Below, in pieces: positions 1 to 5,713 of a stretch of DNA of 10,511 bases. The stretch covers positions 1,787 to 12,297 of the forward strand of contig CAJURK010000066.1 in NCBI GenBank assembly GCA_910588745.1. The letters run 5' to 3'. The notes below the pieces were generated by a model. It was not told the DNA's origin. It worked only from the letters and a program-made list of their open reading frames with translations, and searched no databases. Source of the stretch: an uncultured Dorea sp. GTDB taxonomy: Bacteria; Bacillota; Clostridia; Lachnospirales; Lachnospiraceae. The translations under genes and the position numbers were made by a program. How positions within the stretch are numbered: position 1 is the stretch's first letter; each line of letters begins with the position of its first letter.

Positions 1-483
1 GGATTTGACGCACAGATCTTGAAGCAGGTAATTCGGACAAATACAGACAGGCCGGCAAGGATAGCGGAAAAGATTGCGGCCTGCCTTAGGGATACGGTAC
101 AGGCGGAAAATAAAAAGACGGATGCCGGGACGGGACGGGAAGCAGGGAAGGACGGCGGAACGGATATGGCCGGATATGCCGGAACGATCGGCATACTGGG
201 GCTTTCCTTCAAGCCGGGTTCTGACGACGTCCGGGATACCCCGGCGTTAAAGGTCATACAGGCGCTAAAGAAACTGGGCTGTACAGACATCATTGGCTAC
301 GACCCAGTTGCAATGGAAGAGTTCGCGCGCAGGTATCCGGATGCGGGGATTCGTTTTGCCCGCAGTATGCAGGAAGCTTATGAGGAATCCGACATCCTTG
401 CTATTGTTACGGCTTGGGAAGAGTTCCGGGAAGCGCCGGGACTTGGAAATAAAGAAATTATAGACTGCAGGTATATGCTGTAG
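1..483 (+). CDS. UDP-glucose/GDP-mannose-type nucleotide-sugar dehydrogenase, C-terminal part (5' end outside window)
   Basis: The frame is open from base 1, so the true start lies upstream; about 160 residues remain. Enzymes of this family oxidise C6 of an NDP-hexose to the uronic acid with two NAD+ in the cytoplasm, supplying acidic sugars to surface polysaccharide. The fragment begins in the central dimerisation helix (Asn-Thr-Asp-Arg-Pro, like the family's N-E-R/Q-P segment). After an unusual linker comes the C-terminal UDP-binding domain, with the signature GLSFKPGSDDVRDTPAL (family: G-x-FKPxTDDxRxSPAL), a YDP strand end, and the closing IIDCRYML, like the usual DGRN end, so the 3' end is intact. 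The linker between the domains holds roughly 20 extra charged, Gly-rich residues built of short DNA repeats. The exact substrate (UDP-Glc, UDP-ManNAc or other) cannot be fixed without the N-terminus. The next gene starts 25 bases downstream, so co-transcription is likely. Confidence 0.88.
   Translation, partial: GFDAQILKQVIRTNTDRPARIAEKIAACLRDTVQAENKKTDAGTGREAGKDGGTDMAGYAGTIGILGLSFKPGSDDVRDTPALKVIQALKKLGCTDIIGYDPVAMEEFARRYPDAGIRFARSMQEAYEESDILAIVTAWEEFREAPGLGNKEIIDCRYML
120..184 (+). repeat. Short tandem-repeat tract encoding a charged linker insertion in the dehydrogenase
   Basis: Within the dehydrogenase, the 10-mer CGGATATGGC (161-170) is followed directly by CGGATATGCC (171-180), a 9/10 match. 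Just upstream is a CGGGA CGGGA doublet followed by other G/A-rich near-repeats. The tract encodes Lys/Asp/Gly-rich residues lying exactly between the central and UDP-binding domains, where family members normally have a short connection. I read it as slippage-expanded linker, probably tolerated by the fold. No frame is lost. Confidence 0.5.
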
Positions 484-508
484 ATTGATAGATTCATGGA
501 GGTTATAA

Positions 509-1846
509 ATGGAAAAACAACAGATTTTAGATATGGTTGCCGAGTACTGCCGGGAGCAGCACGCGGCAAAGGAATGGAAGCCGGGAGACCGGATTAATTA
601 TGCGGGACGCATCTATGACGAGGAAGAACTCTGCAACCTTGTGGATGCCTCCCTTGACTTCTGGCTGACTGCCGGAAAATACACGGAGGAGTTCGAGACG
701 GGGCTTGGGGAATACCTTGGCGTACCGTACTGCTCCGTTGTAAATTCAGGGTCTTCCGCAAACCTGCTCGCCATGGCGGCGCTGACGTCCCCGCTTCTGG
801 GGGATAGGCGGGTTCTGCCGGGGGACGAGGTTATAACCGTAGCGGCGGCGTTCCCCACTACGGTGGCGCCCATTGTGCAGTGCGGGGCAGTCCCGGTGTT
901 CGTGGACATTGAAATCCCTTATTACAACATTGATGTGACAAAACTGGAAGGTGCGCTTTCCGACCGGACCAAAGCGGTATTTTTAGCCCACGGTCTGGGG
1001 AACGTGTTTGATTTAAAGGCGGTTAAGGATTTCTGTACAAAGCACGGCCTTTACCTAATTGAGGATAACTGTGACGCGCTGGGGGCTGAGTATGAAACCG
1101 GCGGGGAATACCAAAAATCCGGGACCATCGGGGATATCGGTACTTCCAGCTTCTACCCGGCCCACCATATGACGATGGGGGAAGGCGGGGCGGTCTATAC
1201 AAAGAATCCGCTTTTACATAGGATTGTCCGTTCCTTAAGGGACTGGGGGCGCGACTGCGTCTGCAGCGGGGGGCAGGACAACCGGTGCGGGCGCCGTTTT
1301 GACGGGCAGTACGGGACCCTGCCGAAGGGTTACGACCATAAATACGTATACTCCCATCTGGGCTACAACCTAAAGGTAACGGATATGCAGGCGGCCATTG
1401 GCGCGGCACAGCTTAAGAAGCTCCCTGGGTTTGTGGAGAGGCGCAGAGCGAACTGGGATTACTTAAAGGAACAGCTTGAGGATTTAAAGGACTATTTTGT
1501 CCTGCCGGAGATTACGCCGCACTCTCTTCCGAGCTGGTTCGGTTTTATGCTGATGGTAAAGGAAGAGTCCGGAATGACGCGGGACGGGGTGATTGCATAC
1601 CTGGAAGAATACGGGATCCAGACCCGCGCGCTGTTTGCGGGGAACATCACCAGGCACCCCTGTTTTGAATCCCTTGTGGAAGGGACGGATTACCGGATAG
1701 CCGGAGGCCTTGAGAGGACCGACGAGGTTATGTGCAGAGGGTTCTGGGTAGGCGTTTACCCAGGCATGACCAAAGAGATGCTTGCAGAGATGGCGCGCAG
1801 GATCCGCGGGAGCGTACAGCAACAGGATGGAAAAAGGAACGACTAA
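509..1846 (+). CDS. rfbH: RfbH/DdhC-type CDP-4-dehydro-6-deoxyglucose 3-dehydratase (E1), DegT/DnrJ/EryC1 family
   Basis: 445 residues, full family length. The known E1 enzyme uses pyridoxamine phosphate and a [2Fe-2S] cluster to remove the C3 hydroxyl of CDP-4-keto-6-deoxyglucose, with electrons from an E3 reductase; this is the entry to 3,6-dideoxyhexoses. Visible signatures are SGSSANLLA (80-88), PGDEVITVAA (104-113), AAFPTTVAP (113-121), EDNCDALG (185-192), SFYPAHHMTMGEGG (214-227) and SHLGYNLKVTDMQAA (282-296). In SFYPAHH the usual Schiff-base Lys is replaced by His220, the E1 hallmark. Cys188, Cys250, Cys252 and Cys260 give the C...C-x-C-x7-C cluster pattern of Yersinia E1. The ATG is preceded by GGAGG (498-502) at 6 bases. 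The stop overlaps the ribosome site of the next gene. Its neighbours (aldolase, ThDP enzyme, SDR) suggest a branched 3,6-dideoxy sugar. No E3 gene is visible. Confidence 0.95.
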   Translation: MEKQQILDMVAEYCREQHAAKEWKPGDRINYAGRIYDEEELCNLVDASLDFWLTAGKYTEEFETGLGEYLGVPYCSVVNSGSSANLLAMAALTSPLLGDRRVLPGDEVITVAAAFPTTVAPIVQCGAVPVFVDIEIPYYNIDVTKLEGALSDRTKAVFLAHGLGNVFDLKAVKDFCTKHGLYLIEDNCDALGAEYETGGEYQKSGTIGDIGTSSFYPAHHMTMGEGGAVYTKNPLLHRIVRSLRDWGRDCVCSGGQDNRCGRRFDGQYGTLPKGYDHKYVYSHLGYNLKVTDMQAAIGAAQLKKLPGFVERRRANWDYLKEQLEDLKDYFVLPEITPHSLPSWFGFMLMVKEESGMTRDGVIAYLEEYGIQTRALFAGNITRHPCFESLVEGTDYRIAGGLERTDEVMCRGFWVGVYPGMTKEMLAEMARRIRGSVQQQDGKRND

Positions 1847-1858
1847 GGAGGGAAATCT

Positions 1859-2680
1859 ATGATAAAGGGATTAAAAATATTTGACTGCACTCTTCGTGAA
1901 GTAGGCTATCAGACCGGCTGGCATTTTTCGGATCAGTTTGTCCGCAACCTTTACCGGTTTGCCCAGGGGAAGGGGATTGATTATGTGGAACTTGGCTTCT
2001 TCCACCAGGAAGCGGCGGACCCGGACAGGGGGATCTACCGGTACTGCAGTACGAAGAATGATGAGATTGCGGATGTGTTCAAGGGTTCCAAGAATGTAAC
2101 GAAGCTCTCCGCCATGCGGGATATCCAGAGGCCGCTCTCGCCGCTTCTGCCGGCGGACCAGAGTATTGTTGACACAATCCGGATCCTCACCCGTTCCCAT
2201 GAAACGGATTTGAAGATCCTGGAGGGTTATGTAGACGAGGCCATGGGATTGGGGTACGAGGTATTTATTAACTTTACCAGCGCAGGCTATAATTCCCCGG
2301 AGATGAATAAGGCCTTTGCCGAGTTTGCAAAAGCGAAGGGCGTGCATGCCATTGAGTTTGCGGACACGGAGAGCGTGATGACAGAAGAGTATGTAAAGAG
2401 GACGGTCCGGGACTGCCATGCCATTGGGATTGAGATGGGGGTACACCTCCACGACAAGAACGGCACGGCGGAATTCCTTGCGGACCTGGCGATTGCGGAA
2501 GGCGCGGACTACATGGACGTAACCCATGTGGGCCTGGGAGGCAAATGGAGGGACGGCAACGTAACGATGGAATACCTCCTTAGGAAGCTGGAAATCAGCG
2601 GCGGGTATGAGGCCACCATGATCAGGAACGAGTTAATTGAAAACTTGATCGAATTCTATCCGTACAGCGCGGCGGAATAG
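1859..2680 (+). CDS. HMGL-like (DRE-TIM metallolyase) aldolase of the sugar cluster
   Basis: 273 residues. The family comprises divalent-metal TIM-barrel aldolases/Claisen enzymes such as 4-hydroxy-2-oxovalerate aldolase, HMG-CoA lyase and isopropylmalate synthase. Visible here are FDCTLREVGYQTG (8-20), matching the D-x-T-L-R-D/E motif (metal ligand Asp9, catalytic Arg13), YVELGFF (42-48) on an early strand, and VHLHDKNGTA (195-204) with the His196-x-His198 metal pair. There is also a glycine-rich GLGGKWRDGN (225-234), equivalent to the family's late G-x-G segment. The start is set by an excellent AAGGAGG (1845-1851) 7 bases upstream, overlapping the stop of the E1 gene, so the two are translationally linked. 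It lacks the C-terminal domain of bacterial 4-hydroxy-2-oxovalerate aldolases and is shorter than those. Its substrate is unknown. By position it should make or extend the carbon unit used by the ThDP enzyme next door, or cleave a 4-hydroxy-2-oxo acid to pyruvate. Confidence 0.85.
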   Translation: MIKGLKIFDCTLREVGYQTGWHFSDQFVRNLYRFAQGKGIDYVELGFFHQEAADPDRGIYRYCSTKNDEIADVFKGSKNVTKLSAMRDIQRPLSPLLPADQSIVDTIRILTRSHETDLKILEGYVDEAMGLGYEVFINFTSAGYNSPEMNKAFAEFAKAKGVHAIEFADTESVMTEEYVKRTVRDCHAIGIEMGVHLHDKNGTAEFLADLAIAEGADYMDVTHVGLGGKWRDGNVTMEYLLRKLEISGGYEATMIRNELIENLIEFYPYSAAE

Positions 2681-2787
2681 GAATCGGAAAGGTATGGAAC
2701 TCTTGTTAAAGCCTGTAAAGCAGAAAACAGGACACCGGAAATAAGACAGGAGAGAACGAGAAAGGACAGGAAAGGATAAGCAAAACC

Positions 2788-4581
2788 ATGAAGCTGTCAG
2801 ACTATGTAATACAATTCCTTGCGGACCTTGGGATCGGCCATGTCTTCTATGTCAGCGGCGGCGGGGCTATGCACTTAAATGATTCTCTAGGAAGGAACGG
2901 GGAAATTGAGGGCGTATGCATGCTCCATGAACAGGGCGCGTCGATTGCGGCGGAAGCCTACGCCAGGATCAGTGAGAATTACGGGGCGTGCCTTGTAACC
3001 TCCGGCCCGGGCGGGACGAATGCGGTTACAGGGGTGGCGGGCGCTTACTACGATTCTACCCCGGTTATCTATATTTCAGGGCAGGTAAAGAGGGAGGATT
3101 TGGTGGGGGCCCAGGGCATCCGCCAGTTTGGGATACAGGAGACGGATATCCTGTCCATTGTTAAGTCCGTTACCAAGTACGCCGTGCAGATACAGGAGCC
3201 GGAGGAAATCCGGTATGAGATGGAGAAAGCGGCGTATCTGGCCAGGGAAGGGAAACCTGGGCCGGTATGGATCGACATCCCGTTAGACATCCAGGCTTCC
3301 CAGGTGGAGCCGGAAGGGTTGGAAGCGTACCAGAAACCAGACGACGGATGTGCTTCCCGGCTGGATAAGGAAGAAATAAACAGCCGGATTGCACGGGTGT
3401 TTGATTTGCTGCATAAATCCGAGCGCCCCCTTATCCTTCTTGGGAACGGCATCCGCCTGGCGGGGGCGGTTCCTAAGGCGCGGGAATTTTATGAGGCCTT
3501 GGGCGCTCCTGTGGTAACTTCCTGGAACGGGGTGGACCTGATTGAAGACGGCCATCCGCTCTTTTACGGCCGCCCGGGGTCTGTGGGCCACCGCCATGCA
3601 AACTTTATCCAGCAGAACGCGGACTTCGTACTGACGATCGGAAGCCGCTTAAACCTTCTTTCCACGGGATACAATTATGCGGATTTCCTGGGAAACGCAG
3701 TCCATGTGATGGTGGACATTGATGAAAAGGAGATGCATAAAAAAAGCGTGCATCCGGATGTGGGACTGCCCTGCGACGCCGGGTACTTCCTGCGGAAGAT
3801 GCTGGAAAAGAAGGAGGAGCTTTACACAGCGCAGAAAGAAGCGTGGATTTCTTACTGTAACGGAATGAAGGAACGCTACCCTGTGGTTATCCCAGAGGCG
3901 GAGCCAAGGGAAGGGTATGTAAGCGCCTACCGACTGGTGGAGGAAATCAGCCGCCAGATGACGGGGGAGGACATTTACCAGTTCACCAGTTCCGGGACTT
4001 CCGTGGATATCGCTATGAAAGTATTCAAGGTTAAACGCGGGCAGAGGGCGTTCCTGACGAAAGGGCTTGCGGCGATGGGTTTCGACGTGCCGGCCTGTAT
4101 CGGGAGCTGCATTGCTTCCGGCGGGAAGCGGACGGTGTGCGTGACCGGGGACGGGAGCGTGATGATGAATATCCAGGAGTTGGAGGTTATAAAAAGACGG
4201 AACCTGCCGGTAAAGCTTTTTATCACGGACAACGGCGGCTACAGCATGATCTATGGCTCCCAGAACGGGAACTTTAAGGGCCGGCTGACAGGCTGCACGA
4301 AAGAATCGGGGCTGACGCTGCCGGATATCAGGAGGATAGCGGAGGCTTTTGGGATCCGGACGCTGGATTTGGATTCCGAAGCGGACTTGGAAGGGAAAGT
4401 CCGGGAAACCCTTGAGTATAGAGGCCCTGTGGTGTGCAGGGTGAAGGCGGACATTGAGCAGAAAATCCTGCCAAGGCAGGCGAATTATATGAAAGAGGAT
4501 GGCCAAATGGCGTCCCGGCCGCTGGACGATATGGCGCCGCTTCTTGGACGGGAAGAGCTAGAGGCTGCCCGCTGGAAGTAA
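2788..4581 (+). CDS. Thiamine-diphosphate-dependent carboligase, acetolactate synthase-like (YerE-like candidate)
   Basis: 597 residues with the three-domain layout of acetolactate synthase. The N-terminal Pyr domain (about 1-170) has the catalytic Glu48 in MLHEQGASIAAEAYAR (45-60) and SGPGGTNAVTGVAGAYYDS (72-90). The central domain has LILLGNGIRLAGA (215-227). The C-terminal PP domain has the ThDP/Mg motif GDGS (454-457) ending at Asn482 in TDNGGYSMI. Family enzymes decarboxylate a 2-oxo acid, usually pyruvate, and add the acyl unit to a carbonyl. In yersiniose synthesis the homologue YerE adds a two-carbon unit to C4 of CDP-3,6-dideoxy-4-ketohexose. The neighbouring E1 and SDR make that role more likely than branched-chain amino acid synthesis, and no ilv small subunit is present. 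The ATG fits the family N-terminus; the preceding AAAGGA (2771-2776) is spaced long, at 11 bases. The 107-base gap upstream is purine-rich, without a clear promoter or terminator. Confidence 0.9.
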   Translation: MKLSDYVIQFLADLGIGHVFYVSGGGAMHLNDSLGRNGEIEGVCMLHEQGASIAAEAYARISENYGACLVTSGPGGTNAVTGVAGAYYDSTPVIYISGQVKREDLVGAQGIRQFGIQETDILSIVKSVTKYAVQIQEPEEIRYEMEKAAYLAREGKPGPVWIDIPLDIQASQVEPEGLEAYQKPDDGCASRLDKEEINSRIARVFDLLHKSERPLILLGNGIRLAGAVPKAREFYEALGAPVVTSWNGVDLIEDGHPLFYGRPGSVGHRHANFIQQNADFVLTIGSRLNLLSTGYNYADFLGNAVHVMVDIDEKEMHKKSVHPDVGLPCDAGYFLRKMLEKKEELYTAQKEAWISYCNGMKERYPVVIPEAEPREGYVSAYRLVEEISRQMTGEDIYQFTSSGTSVDIAMKVFKVKRGQRAFLTKGLAAMGFDVPACIGSCIASGGKRTVCVTGDGSVMMNIQELEVIKRRNLPVKLFITDNGGYSMIYGSQNGNFKGRLTGCTKESGLTLPDIRRIAEAFGIRTLDLDSEADLEGKVRETLEYRGPVVCRVKADIEQKILPRQANYMKEDGQMASRPLDDMAPLLGREELEAARWK

Positions 4582-4669
4582 ATAATATAAAAAAGCGCCG
4601 TATCCATGGATTGTGGTGTGCTGTGAGGCTATAAAGGCATGGATCATAAAGATTTGAAGGTGTGGAAAT

Positions 4670-5617
4670 ATGAGGATTATCATAACAGGAGCTACCGGGT
4701 TTCTAGGGAAGGCTTTGTGCAAGGAGCTTACAGAAAACGGGCATGAAGTAACTGCCATTGTCCGGCCGGAATCAGCAGAAAAAGTGAAAGACCTGGAAGT
4801 AAGCCGGGTAATCGAACTTCCATTGGAAGAACTGGACAGCTTAACGGAGCAGGAAGATAATCGGGAGCCGGAAAGCCATGATTCCCGGAAACGGTCAAAA
4901 ACCCGGCTTGGAGAACCGCCTAAGGACTATGACGTCTTCTTCCACCTGGCTTGGAATGGTTCCGGTGGGGAGGCGCGTAACGACTACGGGGTACAGCTTG
5001 GGAACCTCCGGTACATGGAAAAGGCGTTAAAGGCCGCAAAGGGCTGCGGGTGTAAGAAGTTTATAGGGGCAGGGAGCCAGGCGGAGTACGGCGTCGTGCA
5101 TGGGAAGGCGCCAGAAGGGATGACGGCGCCGAACCCTTTTATGATGTACGGGGCGGCAAAGCTTGCCTGCCTGCATATGGGGCGGGTCTTAGCGGAACAG
5201 CTTGGGATCGCTTTCGTATGGCCCCGGATATACAGCGTATACGGGCCAAGGAAAAACGACCCGACGCTTTTAGGCTATGTAGCTCAGAGCCTGCGGGAAG
5301 GAAAGACGCCGGAACTTAGCGCCTGTGAAAATATGTGGGATTTTATGTATATCACAGACTTTACAAGAGCGATGCGTCTGTTGTCGGAAAATCCGGAGGC
5401 GGAAGGGGTCTACCATGTGGCCAGCGGGGATGCAAGGAAGTTAAGGGAGTTTGTGGAACTGGAACGAGATGTGATAAAACCGGAGGCAGAGCTTAAGTTT
5501 GGAGCTAGGAAAGCGGATGAGAAGCGGACGTTCTGGCTGGAACCGGAGATAAGCCGGCTTAAGGGACTTGGGTTTCAGTGCGAGGTACCTTTTGCACAGG
5601 GAATTCAATTACTTTAA
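4670..5617 (+). CDS. Extended SDR NAD(P)-dependent sugar-nucleotide reductase/epimerase (candidate CDP-sugar 4-keto or branch-ketone reductase)
   Basis: 315 residues. The N-terminal Rossmann motif TGATGFLG (6-13; Gly7, Gly10, Gly13) begins right after the first strand, confirming the ATG, which has GAAGG (4656-4660) upstream. FHLAWNGSGG (91-100), GAGSQAEYG (133-141, catalytic-type Ser136) and Tyr160-GAA-Lys164 are the extended-SDR catalytic elements. FVWPRIYSVYGPR (182-194) is the usual substrate-side segment. In yersiniose synthesis the SDR YerF reduces the ketone made by the ThDP enzyme; in paratose/abequose synthesis an SDR reduces the 4-keto group. Either fits here. Two oddities stand out. 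A highly charged insertion (about residues 52-86) lies where relatives have a short loop before the FHLA strand. The protein stops at FAQGIQLL, where relatives run on with a G-I-x-x-T-I-x-W helix, and the DNA turns AT-rich at the same place. Confidence 0.88.
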   Translation: MRIIITGATGFLGKALCKELTENGHEVTAIVRPESAEKVKDLEVSRVIELPLEELDSLTEQEDNREPESHDSRKRSKTRLGEPPKDYDVFFHLAWNGSGGEARNDYGVQLGNLRYMEKALKAAKGCGCKKFIGAGSQAEYGVVHGKAPEGMTAPNPFMMYGAAKLACLHMGRVLAEQLGIAFVWPRIYSVYGPRKNDPTLLGYVAQSLREGKTPELSACENMWDFMYITDFTRAMRLLSENPEAEGVYHVASGDARKLREFVELERDVIKPEAELKFGARKADEKRTFWLEPEISRLKGLGFQCEVPFAQGIQLL

Positions 5618-5651
5618 CTGCTCTGTAAGAAATGGAATTTATGGATATATT

Positions 5652-5670
5652 AGCTTTGTATAACAAAGTT
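5652..5670. promoter_or_regulatory. Short dyad symmetry in the SDR-GT2 intergenic gap
   Basis: CTTTGT (5654-5659), an ATA loop, then ACAAAG (5663-5668) form a perfect 6-bp inverted repeat, extendable by a G-T and an A-T pair to 5652-5670. It sits in the 96-base gap between the SDR and the GT2 protein, exactly at the composition break. No T-run follows, so it is not a standard intrinsic terminator. It could be an operator or chance symmetry in AT-rich DNA. Nearby TTGTAA/TAGTAT-like hexamers would place a transcript start on top of the ribosome site, so I do not call a promoter. Confidence 0.25.
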
Positions 5671-5713
5671 GTAAATGCAATTTATAGAAGTCTAGTATGG
5701 GAGAAAGGCATAG

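Noticed and set aside
1871..2527. Long open frame (218 codons) on the minus strand opposite the aldolase gene
   Set aside because: It is antisense to a well-supported gene with clear DRE-TIM motifs, has no recognisable domain, and is explained by codon bias of the + strand gene.
2681..2787. Possible small gene or regulatory RNA in the 107-base gap before the ThDP gene
   Set aside because: No start codon with a good ribosome site leads to a plausible peptide, and there is no hairpin; it is simply purine-rich.
3649..4506. 285-codon minus-strand frame opposite the ThDP enzyme
   Set aside because: It lies wholly inside a gene with intact catalytic motifs; its translation is His/Pro/Arg-rich in the manner of an antisense shadow.
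2788..4581. Housekeeping acetolactate synthase (ilvB) for amino acid synthesis
   Set aside because: The motifs allow it, but the gene sits inside a sugar-nucleotide cluster and has no ilvN small subunit or other ilv genes beside it, so a YerE-like role is preferred.
4603..4612. Perfect palindrome ATCCATGGAT between the ThDP gene and the SDR gene
   Set aside because: A 10-base palindrome without T-run, repeat partner or promoter context can arise by chance; not enough to call an operator or terminator.
5656..5698. Possible promoter ahead of the GT2 gene (TTGTAT or TTGTAA with TTTATA or TAGTAT)
   Set aside because: Spacers are 18-19 bases, the hexamers are weak, and one pairing would start transcription on the ribosome site. 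AT-rich DNA gives such matches freely.
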